Origin: JADCRZ01 sp037718865
Lineage (GTDB): Bacteria > Bacteroidota > Bacteroidia > Chitinophagales > Chitinophagaceae
Assembly (NCBI GenBank): GCA_037718865.1
Contig: JBBJMP010000018.1
Location: 54,787 to 118,786 of the forward strand
DNA length: 64,000 nucleotides
Reading direction: 5' to 3'
The notes beneath the pieces were generated by a model. It had not been told where the DNA came from. It saw only the letters and a program-made list of their open reading frames with translations, and made no database searches. Below, one piece after another: positions 46,097 to 55,158 of this stretch. How positions within the stretch are numbered: position 1 is the stretch's first letter; the number at the start of each line of letters is the position of its first letter. A program made the translations under genes and the position numbers.

Positions 46097-46861
46097 TTAA
46101 GCTTCAACAGACAAGCCAGCAGAAAGATATTCTCCGTTTAGCCTGGCAATGTTATTAATAGAGATTTCTTTCGGACAAACGGCTTCGCAGGCCCCTGTGT
46201 TGGTGCAGCTGCCAAATCCTTCTTTGTCCATTTGGGCAACCATATTCATTACCCTGGTCCTTCGCTCAGGCCTCCCCTGAGGTAGCAATGCCAGGTGAGA
46301 AACTTTGGCGGAAAGAAACAACATTGCAGAACTGTTTTTGCAGGCGGCAACGCAGGCTCCGCAGCTTATGCAGGCAGCATTGGCGAAAGAGAGGTCGGCT
46401 TTGTCTTTTTCTACGGGAATGGCATTTGCATCCACCGCATTGCCGGTATTTACGGAAATGTATCCGCCAGCCTGTATGATACGGTCAAAAGCACTGCGGT
46501 CAACCATCAGGTCTTTAATAAGGGGAAATGCAGTGGACCTCCAGGGCTCCACTACGATAGTGTCGCCATTCTTAAAAGCCCTCATGTGCAACTGGCAGGT
46601 GGCTGTGCCTTCCCAGGGACCGTGGGGCAGTCCGTTGATGTGCATGGAACAGCTACCGCATATTCCCTCCCTGCAATCATGATCAAATGCTATCGGGTCT
46701 CTTCCATCGACAATCAGCTTTTCGTTCAGCACATCGAACATTTCCAGGAAAGACATCTCTGATGAAATATCCGTCACAGGATAGATCTCAAAATTACCTG
46801 CTGCTTTATTATTCTTTTGCCTCCAAACCTTCAGGGTAAGATTCATGTTGTAATGTTCCAT
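46097..46861 (-). CDS. sdhB: Succinate dehydrogenase/fumarate reductase iron-sulfur subunit
   Basis: This 254-residue subunit carries the electron-transfer clusters. The [2Fe-2S] ligands are in DCREGICGSCSMHINGLPHGPWEGTATCQLH. The [4Fe-4S] and [3Fe-4S] ligands are in CISCGACVAACKNSS and CTNTGACEAVCPKEISINNIARLN. It forms complex II with the sdhA and sdhC genes just upstream in the same direction. Either the first ATG or that of MNLTLKVWRQ (46846) may be used. Confidence 0.95.
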   Translation of the reverse strand: MEHYNMNLTLKVWRQKNNKAAGNFEIYPVTDISSEMSFLEMFDVLNEKLIVDGRDPIAFDHDCREGICGSCSMHINGLPHGPWEGTATCQLHMRAFKNGDTIVVEPWRSTAFPLIKDLMVDRSAFDRIIQAGGYISVNTGNAVDANAIPVEKDKADLSFANAACISCGACVAACKNSSAMLFLSAKVSHLALLPQGRPERRTRVMNMVAQMDKEGFGSCTNTGACEAVCPKEISINNIARLNGEYLSAGLSVEA

Positions 46862-47022
46862 ACTAATGCCTATTGTTTTTCTTTAGATAAATTAGATAAT
46901 CCCTATGACAAATTCTTACCTTATACATAATCCGTTAAATTTCGCCATGCCTCCCATGTAAGTTCCGTATACAAACAAATAATATGCTCCGGAAGTTCTA
47001 CATATTTAAGCATCCGGCTTAT

Positions 47023-48996
47023 TTATTTATAGCTTCTCTGGGTTGGCTTGGCCACTTCAAAGTTCAATTCTTCCTTATGCAACTGCCAGGTGTTTTCACC
47101 TTTGGATTCCCAGGCCGCGACATAAGCAAAGTTTTCATCGTCACGCCTGGCCTCACCTTCTTCTGTCTGCATTTCTTCGCGGAAATGCCCCCCGCAGCTT
47201 TCCTTGCGGTGCATGGCATCAATGCACATGAGCTCACCCAATTCAATAAAGTCCGCTACCCGGTTGGCCTTGTCAAGTTCAGGATTCATTTCTTTAATAT
47301 CGCCAGGTATTCTTACATCTTTCCAAAATTCTTTTTTTAATTCCCGGATTTCAGTGATGGCCTGTTTCAATCCTACTTCGTTGCGGGCCATACCACATTT
47401 ATCCCACATGATCTTACCCAACCGTTTATGAAATTGTTCCACACTGGTTGAGCCTTTAATATTCATTAGATTTTCTATCCGGCTTCTTACTTCGTTTTCC
47501 GTTTTTTCAAATTCAGGATGGGTAACCGGAATAGATGGCGTGCGGATCTCATCAGCGAGGTAGTTGCCAATAGTGTATGGGATCACAAAATACCCGTCTG
47601 CCAGTCCCTGCATTAGAGCCGAAGCCCCCAAACGGTTAGCACCGTGGTCGCTGAAATTGGCCTCTCCAAGCGAGTATAAGCCCGGCACAGTCGTCCTCAA
47701 TTCATAATCCACCCAAAGTCCGCCCATGGTATAGTGCACAGCCGGGTAAATACGCATGGGCATTTCATAAGGATTTTCACCGGTGATCTTTTCATACATC
47801 TCGAACAGGTTGCCATATTTTTCCTTAACCACTTCCTTCCCCAAGTTTTTGATTTCATCTTCGTTTGCGTTAGCCAAACCCTGTTTATTGACCTCACCCT
47901 TTCCATAGCGGTCAATGGCATATTTATAATCAAGGTATACGGCCATTTTAGAGCCACCTACGCCATATCCTGCATCACATCTTTCTTTTGCCGCGCGGCT
48001 TGCCACGTCACGGGGTACGAGGTTGCCGAATGCAGGATATCTTCTTTCCAGGTAATAGTCTCTTTCTTCTTCGGGTATGTCAACGGCTTTACGGTTGTCG
48101 TCTTTTTGTTTGGGAACCCAGATCCTGCCATCATTGCGTAATGATTCAGACATGAGGGTCAGTTTACTCTGATGGTCACCACTCACAGGAATACAGGTAG
48201 GGTGGATTTGTGTAAAGCAGGGATTGGCAAAAAAAGCGCCCTTTTTATGAGCCTTCCAGGCAGCGGTTACATTACAGGCCATGGCATTCGTACTTAAATA
48301 AAATACGTTGCCATAACCGCCCGTGCAAAGCAGGACCGCATGCCCGAAATACCGCTCAAGTTCACCAGTGATCAGGTTGCGGCAAATGATGCCACGGGCT
48401 TTATCATCGATGGTTACCACGTCAAGCATTTCGTGACGGGTGTACATTCTTACATTCCCCAAAGCCACCTGCCTTTCCAGGGCCTGGTAAGCCCCGATCA
48501 GCAACTGCTGGCCCGTTTGTCCGGCTGCATAAAATGTTCGTTGAACCTGGGTTCCGCCAAAAGAACGGTTGCTTAATAAACCGCCGTACTCCCTGGCAAA
48601 GGGCACTCCCTGGGCCACACACTGATCAATGATATTTACGCTTACTTCCGCCAGACGATGAACATTACTTTCCCTGGCGCGGTAATCACCCCCTTTAATG
48701 GTATCGTAAAATAAGCGGAATACCGAATCGCCATCGTTCTGATAATTTTTGGCAGCGTTTATTCCACCCTGGGCAGCAATACTATGAGCACGGCGAGGTG
48801 AATCATGAAAGCTAAAGGCCTTAACCTTATATCCCAGTTCTCCCAATGCAGCGGCAGCCGATGCGCCAGCTAATCCCGTTCCCACTACAATGATCTCCAG
48901 GCTCCGTTTATTGGCCGGATTCACCAGCTTCACATGCCCTTTGTAATCGCTCCACATTTTATCTAAAGGGCCCGCCGGCGTTTTTGAATTGAGCAT
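47023..48996 (-). CDS. sdhA: Succinate dehydrogenase/fumarate reductase flavoprotein subunit
   Basis: This 657-residue FAD subunit holds the dicarboxylate site. The dinucleotide motif VVGTGLAGASAAAALGELG is near residue 37. The FAD-linking region SIAAQGGINAAKNY carries His67 just before the serine, and HTM-type substrate residues lie in PAVHYTMGGLWVDYE and NRLGASALMQGLADGYF. Length fits the Bacteroidota B-type complex. The 101-bp gap to sdhC contains copy 2 of the 29-bp palindrome; the gap to sdhB is 161 bp with no clear feature. Confidence 0.96.
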   Translation of the reverse strand: MLNSKTPAGPLDKMWSDYKGHVKLVNPANKRSLEIIVVGTGLAGASAAAALGELGYKVKAFSFHDSPRRAHSIAAQGGINAAKNYQNDGDSVFRLFYDTIKGGDYRARESNVHRLAEVSVNIIDQCVAQGVPFAREYGGLLSNRSFGGTQVQRTFYAAGQTGQQLLIGAYQALERQVALGNVRMYTRHEMLDVVTIDDKARGIICRNLITGELERYFGHAVLLCTGGYGNVFYLSTNAMACNVTAAWKAHKKGAFFANPCFTQIHPTCIPVSGDHQSKLTLMSESLRNDGRIWVPKQKDDNRKAVDIPEEERDYYLERRYPAFGNLVPRDVASRAAKERCDAGYGVGGSKMAVYLDYKYAIDRYGKGEVNKQGLANANEDEIKNLGKEVVKEKYGNLFEMYEKITGENPYEMPMRIYPAVHYTMGGLWVDYELRTTVPGLYSLGEANFSDHGANRLGASALMQGLADGYFVIPYTIGNYLADEIRTPSIPVTHPEFEKTENEVRSRIENLMNIKGSTSVEQFHKRLGKIMWDKCGMARNEVGLKQAITEIRELKKEFWKDVRIPGDIKEMNPELDKANRVADFIELGELMCIDAMHRKESCGGHFREEMQTEEGEARRDDENFAYVAAWESKGENTWQLHKEELNFEVAKPTQRSYK

Positions 48997-49051
48997 GTTG
49001 ATATTCTGTTTCTGGTTAATAATTTATCAGCGTTGGTTTCAAACTCCTGGA

Positions 49052-49080
49052 TGGTGGTTGGTGAAAACACCAACCACGGG
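49052..49080. repeat. Dispersed 29-bp palindromic repeat, copy 2
   Basis: Identical to 6826-6854 over 29 bases, with arms at 49054-49063 and 49068-49077. In the direction of transcription it lies 20 nt after the sdhC stop and 57 nt before the sdhA ATG. Confidence 0.9.
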
Positions 49081-49097
49081 CATCGGACTTCCGACTC

Positions 49098-49799
49098 TTA
49101 ATGCACCCATCCTAAATAAAACGACACCGGCATCATAGCAAAGGTCAGGCAAATGATAACCGAAAATCCTACACCTACGGATCGAAGCATTTTCAGGTAA
49201 CGATTATTATGCACTCCCAAGGTGCGAAAAGCGCTATGGAATCCGTGCATGAGATGATAGGCCAGGGAAATGCATCCCAATACATACACGATCACTATAA
49301 CAGGGTTTTGAAAAACCTCCTGCATTTTGGCAAACAGGTTATGGTATGTTTTGCCGTTATAATCCACTTCAGACAAAGGTGGTATGTTCCCTACGCCACC
49401 AAAACGCGAAGGCACCCAGAAGGTGTACACATGCAGGATGAGGAACAGAAATATCAAGGTGCCCAGCAAACCCATTGTCCTGGTATACCAACGACTTGAT
49501 TTGTTACCCGGGTTGATAGCATAACCCCTGCCCCTGCGGCTCATGTTTTTGGCCTCCAGCACATAACCCTGGATGATATGCAAAATGATTCCTGCAAACA
49601 AGCCGACCTCTATGATCCGTATTACAACGGTAGTACCCATAAAATGCGCTGATTTATTAAACATTTCACCGTTATCCATAGCCCAGATACAGGCATTCAG
49701 TCCCACATGAACTACTAGAAAAGTGATGAGAAATATTCCCGTTAAACTCATGACCAATTTTTTGCCTACGGAAGAAGTAAAGAATTGAGACCATTTCAT
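49098..49799 (-). CDS. sdhC: Succinate dehydrogenase cytochrome b subunit
   Basis: This 233-residue inner-membrane protein has five hydrophobic helices, the single-anchor (B-type) form of complex II. Likely haem-ligating histidines lie in FLVVHVGLNACIW, FAGIILHIIQGYVL, LILHVYTFW and YHLMHGFHSAFRTLG. It is the first gene of sdhCAB and has a consensus -7 element about 120 nt upstream. Confidence 0.94.
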   Translation of the reverse strand: MKWSQFFTSSVGKKLVMSLTGIFLITFLVVHVGLNACIWAMDNGEMFNKSAHFMGTTVVIRIIEVGLFAGIILHIIQGYVLEAKNMSRRGRGYAINPGNKSSRWYTRTMGLLGTLIFLFLILHVYTFWVPSRFGGVGNIPPLSEVDYNGKTYHNLFAKMQEVFQNPVIVIVYVLGCISLAYHLMHGFHSAFRTLGVHNNRYLKMLRSVGVGFSVIICLTFAMMPVSFYLGWVH

Positions 49800-49920
49800 T
49801 GTTTCTGATTTTAGGTGCTATAAACCGCATAATCCGCTGGCAGGCTGGAACTCATACAGCTCTGATTACCGCTAATAACGTTATGCCAGTAAACGTTAAT
49901 GTCTTTGTTTGTGAGCCGTA

Positions 49921-49928
49921 CAAAAATA
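49921..49928 (-). promoter_or_regulatory. Bacteroidota -7 element TATTTTTG upstream of sdhCAB
   Basis: TATTTTTG on the minus strand lies 121 nt before the sdhC ATG, with a TTG 15 nt upstream of it, closer than the usual spacing. Confidence 0.5.
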
Positions 49929-50020
49929 ACACAGGATTGCTTCCAAAGTTTTTTTCGGGCAATTTTTTTAAGCTTTATCTCTATGCACTTTGCTACCTTA
50001 GCCGTCTAAACTGATTGAAG

Positions 50021-50944
50021 ATGAAACAAGAAGAGGACTTTGATGCTAACCTGGCTGGTGAAGACGGCCCGGCTGAAGAATCAAAAACCAGTTGGTTTAA
50101 ACGCATTAAAAAAGGTATTACAACAAGCACGGCAGAAAAAAAAGAAACACCTGAAGGGCTCTGGACCAAATGCCCGCAATGTAACTATATATGTACCGTT
50201 TCTGATTTGCGGGAGCAATTATTCGTATGTCCGAAATGCAATTATCATCACCGCATCGGAAGCGATGAGTATTTTGACATTTTGTTTGATGATGACTATA
50301 CAGTGATGTTCGAAAATATCCGCTCGCACGACTTCCTCCAATTCACTGATCTCAAGTCGTACAAGAAACGACTTGAAGAGACCTGGAAGAAAACAGATAT
50401 CACCGATTCGATCCGTATTGCTAGCGGCACCATACATGAATTACCGGTAGTGATCGGTTGCATGGATTTTGAATTTATTGGCGGTTCCCTGGGAAGTGTG
50501 ATGGGCGAACGGATATCGCGGGCCATAGATCACTGCATTGACCACAAATCACCCCTGCTGATCATTTGTAAAAGCGGTGGAGCGCGTATGATGGAAAGTG
50601 CTTTCTCACTAATGCAACTGGCAAAAGTATCCGGTAAATTATCCCAACTGACCGATGCCAGAATTCCCTATATTTCTTTACTGACCGATCCTTCGTTCGG
50701 CGGCATATCGGCAAGTTTCGGCATGCTGGGCGATCTGAACATTGCCGAACCCGGCGCATTAATTGGTTTTGCGGGTCCACGTGTGATCAAGGAAACGATC
50801 AAGCGCGATCTCCCTGAAGGATTTCAGCGAAGCGAATTTTTACTGGAGCATGGCTTTCTTGATTTTATCGTTGATCGTAAAGTGATGAAGGACAAACTGG
50901 CGAGGGTGTTTTATTTACTTAAACCTGATGTGGTTGAAACATAG
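50021..50944 (+). CDS. accD: Acetyl-CoA carboxylase carboxyltransferase subunit beta
   Basis: This 307-residue subunit transfers CO2 from biotin to acetyl-CoA. The N-terminal zinc ribbon has C51-P-Q-C54 and C70-P-K-C73. The carboxyltransferase body includes FIGGSLGSVMGERISRAIDH, SGGARMMESAFSLMQLAK and DPSFGGISASFGMLGDLNIAEPGALIGFAGPRVI. The ATG at 50021 is used; an in-frame TTG two codons upstream also opens the frame. It is followed 21 nt later by smpB. A TACCTTAG motif at about 49993 may be its -7 element. Confidence 0.97.
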   Translation: MKQEEDFDANLAGEDGPAEESKTSWFKRIKKGITTSTAEKKETPEGLWTKCPQCNYICTVSDLREQLFVCPKCNYHHRIGSDEYFDILFDDDYTVMFENIRSHDFLQFTDLKSYKKRLEETWKKTDITDSIRIASGTIHELPVVIGCMDFEFIGGSLGSVMGERISRAIDHCIDHKSPLLIICKSGGARMMESAFSLMQLAKVSGKLSQLTDARIPYISLLTDPSFGGISASFGMLGDLNIAEPGALIGFAGPRVIKETIKRDLPEGFQRSEFLLEHGFLDFIVDRKVMKDKLARVFYLLKPDVVET

Positions 50945-50965
50945 TAAAAAGTCCAATCAAATACC

Positions 50966-51403
50966 ATGACTGAAATCAGGAACAGGTCGGCTTTCCATGA
51001 ATTTTTTATAGAAGACAGCTACGTTGCCGGAATGGTGTTGGTGGGTACTGAGGTGAAGGCCTTACGGGCCGGCAAGGCAAGCTTTAATGACAGCTATTGT
51101 ATTTTTGACAAAGGTGAGTTATATATTAAAAGTCTCCACATTTCCGAGTATGCGTTTGGCACTTCCCAAAATCATGAGCCCTTGCAGGAACGAAAACTAC
51201 TGCTTAAAAAAAAAGAGCTTAAGAAACTGGAAGCCAGGATGACCGAAAAGGGTTATACCATTGTTCCGCTAAAGATTTTCTTTAACGAAAAGAACCTCGC
51301 TAAAATTGAGATCGGCCTGGGCAAAGGAAAAAAACTGCATGACAAAAGGGAGACCATCAAAAAAAGGGATACGGAAAGAGAAATGAAACGTTATTTGAAG
51401 TAA
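50966..51403 (+). CDS. smpB: SsrA-binding protein SmpB
   Basis: This 145-residue protein delivers tmRNA to stalled ribosomes. It has the family N-terminus RNRSAFHEFFIEDSYVAGMVLVGTEVKALRAGKASFNDSYC, then LHISEYAFG and the basic C-terminal tail GKKLHDKRETIKKRDTEREMKRYLK. Length is normal. It is cotranscribed with accD (21-nt gap). The tmRNA gene itself is not in this window. Confidence 0.97.
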   Translation: MTEIRNRSAFHEFFIEDSYVAGMVLVGTEVKALRAGKASFNDSYCIFDKGELYIKSLHISEYAFGTSQNHEPLQERKLLLKKKELKKLEARMTEKGYTIVPLKIFFNEKNLAKIEIGLGKGKKLHDKRETIKKRDTEREMKRYLK

Positions 51404-51447
51404 CGATCATGAGCTTTGATCCGTAAAATATCTGCTACCTTCATACC

Positions 51448-52425
51448 ATGAGACCTGTTATCGTATCCTTGATCCTTCTCCTCTGCCATTCATCTAATAG
51501 TCAGTCTTTAACCGGTAGCTGGTATGGCAAGGCAAATGTCAGTTTAAACGGCCACTATAATAATTACCTGACCGAGCTTGTGATCAAGCAAAAAGGCGAC
51601 GACATCGAAGGGATCTTCGGTTATTATTTTCGGGACGGTTACAAGAGTTTATTTATCAGGGGAAAGTATAATAAGAAATCCAGAAAATTGGATGTGCAAA
51701 AAATACCACTTACTTATTTCAGGGCGCTGTCTGTTGACGGAGTGGATTGTATGATGGATTTTTACGGAACGGTTATGATATCCAAAGTGCACACTACCAT
51801 AAAAGGAGTTTTTGTTACAGATCCCAGATACCGGTATACCTGTCCGGGAATAAGCGCAAACTATACACTTGATTTTACGGAAAAAAATCAGGATAGCCTG
51901 ATCAGGAACAGCATATCGCGTAAACTCTGGCAACCGCAGCAAAATGATGTGGTTATCAACACTACGAACACCACTAATCCCAAGCAAACTCAGGCAAGCG
52001 GAGAAAAGCCGTCTGCCCCCACCCCTGACATGGTCACGCAGGACCAGCCATTGTTTCAGCACCTGCTGGAGTTAATGGAAAAGCGGCAGACCGTTTTAAG
52101 CAAGGACATAGAAATAAAATCAGATTCTGTCCGCATCAGTTTTTACGACAACGGGGATATTGATGGCGACAGCATCAGCGTATTCCTCAATAAGAAACCA
52201 ATACTTGTTAACCAGGCGCTTACAGCTGAAGCCATGAACATATATATAAAATTGGATGCTGCCCGTGACGTAAACGAGATCACCATGTATGCTGAGAACC
52301 TTGGAGTATATCCGCCAAACACAGCATTGATGACGGTCAGCGACGGCGAACAGCGTCATGAGGTGTATCTTTCAAGCAGCCTAAGCCAGAATGCCTCGGT
52401 CAGGCTTAGACGAAGTAAGAAATAA
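51448..52425 (+). CDS. Secreted protein of unknown function
   Basis: This 325-residue protein has a signal peptide (RPVIVSLILLLCHSSNSQS). An N-terminal lipocalin-like beta domain begins LTGSWYGKANVSLNGHYNNYLTELVIKQKGDDIEGIFGYYF. A Pro/Thr/Gln-rich linker (residues about 170-205) is followed by a second beta domain with SVRISFYDNGDIDGDSISVFLNKKPIL and NVLG-type strands. I recognise no named family; related sequences seem common in Chitinophagaceae. It lies 44 nt after smpB, with its own TACCTTCA motif at about 51433, so it may have a separate promoter. Confidence 0.82.
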   Translation: MRPVIVSLILLLCHSSNSQSLTGSWYGKANVSLNGHYNNYLTELVIKQKGDDIEGIFGYYFRDGYKSLFIRGKYNKKSRKLDVQKIPLTYFRALSVDGVDCMMDFYGTVMISKVHTTIKGVFVTDPRYRYTCPGISANYTLDFTEKNQDSLIRNSISRKLWQPQQNDVVINTTNTTNPKQTQASGEKPSAPTPDMVTQDQPLFQHLLELMEKRQTVLSKDIEIKSDSVRISFYDNGDIDGDSISVFLNKKPILVNQALTAEAMNIYIKLDAARDVNEITMYAENLGVYPPNTALMTVSDGEQRHEVYLSSSLSQNASVRLRRSKK

Positions 52426-52571
52426 CAGCTCCCCTCTTTTCTAGGCTACCGTTAGACACATCTTTTGAATTGATTTAACATCACATTATACCTATTAAAA
52501 TGATTTGTCCTAGCCCCCGAAAATCCCTGTTAATAACGCATTAGTAGTAAAAAGTTTTGAGAAACAAATCT

Positions 52572-55076
52572 TCAGAACAATGTTGTCTGCTGTTTTTCAT
52601 CTCCGGCTTTCGTTAGCCATTCCACTTCCGTACTTTTTGTAAAATCGACCAGTTTGCTTCCTACCGCTTTCCATCCGGTCACTTCAACAAGATTAACCAC
52701 TTTCATTTTCTGTTCCCTTAGTTGAGCTCCTCTCCCGCTTCTGATGACCAGCGAAGGCTCTGGATCTGTTGTCACTGCCTCAAGATAATTGTCAGGACCT
52801 TCTTTTATGAAGAGAAATTTATTGTGCAGCGTTGTTGTCTCAATCTTAAAGCGCTTTATGTTCAATTGTAATTTATCATGGTCGTAATAGATGGCAGTTA
52901 CTAATTTTTCGGGATTGAACTTTTCTATCAGCAGGATCTTGTCTGCTTCGAAACGTTGTGTCAGTTCCTGATCAGTGATCTCATAGTTGCCATCAATATA
53001 TATCACCAGGATCTTGTCGTCACCCTCAAACATACCCAGGTAATCGCCTTTTTCTTCCGTGCTTAACCGCCCGAACTGGTCGTCAAACCAAAGTTTTCTG
53101 CCACTAAGCGTTGAACGGCCGGCCTCTTTGAATTTCACCATCCTGATTGGGTATTTGGTGATCTGGTTACCCATGCTCCCCCGGCCTTTTATGTCCAACT
53201 CTTCAAAGTAAAAATCCAGTTCCTTATTACGTGCCGCGCAATTGGGACTTAATATAATTTTAACCAGCTCTGCTTCTCCATTGGGATTAACGCTTAGATA
53301 ATGAACCTTGCTTTTATCCGTTCCGCGTGTCAGGTCGTATTCTTTATCCCTGGTAATACCGGTTACGTTAAAACGTTTTCCGTAACTTATACCGGATTCA
53401 CCGTCAAGGTAGATCATATTATAGGTGGTACGCTCGTCGTTTTTTTCAAATACCGCCACATGAATAATGTCTTTCCCTATAAACGATTTTTCAGCCACTT
53501 TCATCACTTTCATCTTGCCTGCTTTGGTGAAAGCAACTACATCATCCATGTCTGAACAATCTGCCACGAACTCGTCTTTTTTCAACCCTGTTCCAATAAA
53601 ACCGTCTGACCTGTTCACATATAATTTTACATTTGCCATGGCAACGTGCCTGGCCTGAATCGTATCGAATAACCTGATCTCTGTTTTTCGCTCCCGTCCT
53701 TTACCATACTTTTTCAGCAGGTTTTCGTAATAGGCAACAACAAAATCCACCAGGTTGGCGAGGTCGTGTTTCACCTGTCTTATATCCGATTCAAGGCTCT
53801 TGATCTGTTCATTCAGTTCGTTGATGTCGAGCTTATAAATTCGCCGTACCGGTTTCTCCGTTAGTTTGATGATGTCTTCCCTGGCGATCTCTCTTTTCAA
53901 TAATTTTTTATATGGATCAAATGCTTTGTTGATGGCTTCCAGCACTTTTTCCCAGGTTTCATGTTTTTTTTCCAGTTCCTTATAGATCTTCTCTTCAAAG
54001 AATATTTTTTCCAGCGAAGTAAAATGCCATTTCTCCTGTAACTCTGCCAGTTTGATCTCTAGTTCACGCTTCAATAACGCGGTAGTGTTGTTGGCCGAAA
54101 TTTCCAACAGCTCGTACACACCCATAAACCGGGGTTTGTCGCCAACGATCACACATGTATTGGGTGAAATGCTTACTTCACAATCGGTGAAGGCGTATAG
54201 TGCATCAATGGTGATATCAGGAGAGATACCGGGCGCAAGGTCTATTTGTATCTCTACTTCTGCCGCCGTATTATCTGTAACTTTTTTAATTTTTATCTTT
54301 CCCTGGTCGTAGGCTTTTACGATGCTATCGATGAGCTGAACGGTGGTTACGCCGTAAGGCACGTCTTTTATGATCAGGGTTTTTTTATCTAATTCTTCGA
54401 TATGGGCTCTGACCCTAACTTTTCCCCCTCGTTTTCCTTCGTTGTAATTGGTAGCATCAATCATTCCACCCGTATCAAAATCGGGATAAAATTCAAATCT
54501 TTTTCCGCGAAGGTATTTTATGGACGCCCCGATAAGCTCGCAAAAATTATGTGGAAGGATCTTGGTTGCCAGTCCTACAGCTATTCCTTCGGCACCCTGA
54601 GCCAGTAACAAGGGAAACTTCATGGGCAGCGTGACGGGCTCATTTTTCCGGCCATCATAACTCAGGGCCCATTCCGTAGTCTTTGCATTAAATGCAACTT
54701 CCAGGGCAAATTTCGATGGCCTGGCTTCAATATAACGAAAAGCGGATGCTTCGGCGCCTGTTCTTACATCACCCCAGTTACCCTGGGTATCGATTAACAG
54801 GTTTTTTTGTCCAAGGTTTACGAGCGCATCCCCGATGCTTACATCGCCATGAGGATGGTATTGCATGGACTGCCCGATAATATTGGCCACTTTATTTAAG
54901 CGGCCGTCATCCATCTCTTTCATGGCATGCAGGATGCGGCGTTGTACCGGTTTCAATCCATCTTCAACGGCAGGTACGGCACGCTCCAGGATTACATAAG
55001 AAGCATATTCCAGGAACCAGTTCCTGTACTGTCCGTTTACGCCTGATGTGTTATCGGTAAAAGCCTGCTCACTCAT
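52572..55076 (-). CDS. parC: DNA topoisomerase IV subunit A
   Basis: This 834-residue subunit cleaves and rejoins DNA. YASYVILERAVPAVEDGLKPVQRRILHAM is the N-terminal signature. The catalytic tyrosine is Y115 in SAFRYIEA, and a coiled-coil-containing tower follows. Six beta-propeller-type blades lie at the C-terminus (about 500-780). It partners parE at 57385-59286, with two unrelated genes between. The 146-bp convergent region before 52572 has no clear terminator. Confidence 0.93.
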   Translation of the reverse strand: MSEQAFTDNTSGVNGQYRNWFLEYASYVILERAVPAVEDGLKPVQRRILHAMKEMDDGRLNKVANIIGQSMQYHPHGDVSIGDALVNLGQKNLLIDTQGNWGDVRTGAEASAFRYIEARPSKFALEVAFNAKTTEWALSYDGRKNEPVTLPMKFPLLLAQGAEGIAVGLATKILPHNFCELIGASIKYLRGKRFEFYPDFDTGGMIDATNYNEGKRGGKVRVRAHIEELDKKTLIIKDVPYGVTTVQLIDSIVKAYDQGKIKIKKVTDNTAAEVEIQIDLAPGISPDITIDALYAFTDCEVSISPNTCVIVGDKPRFMGVYELLEISANNTTALLKRELEIKLAELQEKWHFTSLEKIFFEEKIYKELEKKHETWEKVLEAINKAFDPYKKLLKREIAREDIIKLTEKPVRRIYKLDINELNEQIKSLESDIRQVKHDLANLVDFVVAYYENLLKKYGKGRERKTEIRLFDTIQARHVAMANVKLYVNRSDGFIGTGLKKDEFVADCSDMDDVVAFTKAGKMKVMKVAEKSFIGKDIIHVAVFEKNDERTTYNMIYLDGESGISYGKRFNVTGITRDKEYDLTRGTDKSKVHYLSVNPNGEAELVKIILSPNCAARNKELDFYFEELDIKGRGSMGNQITKYPIRMVKFKEAGRSTLSGRKLWFDDQFGRLSTEEKGDYLGMFEGDDKILVIYIDGNYEITDQELTQRFEADKILLIEKFNPEKLVTAIYYDHDKLQLNIKRFKIETTTLHNKFLFIKEGPDNYLEAVTTDPEPSLVIRSGRGAQLREQKMKVVNLVEVTGWKAVGSKLVDFTKSTEVEWLTKAGDEKQQTTLF

Positions 55077-55158
55077 AATTCAAAATTCAAAGTTCAGGTT
55101 TTAAAGTTGATACGCTGCTTTGAGATTTCCCGTTTACAGGTGTACCTCAAACCAGAAA

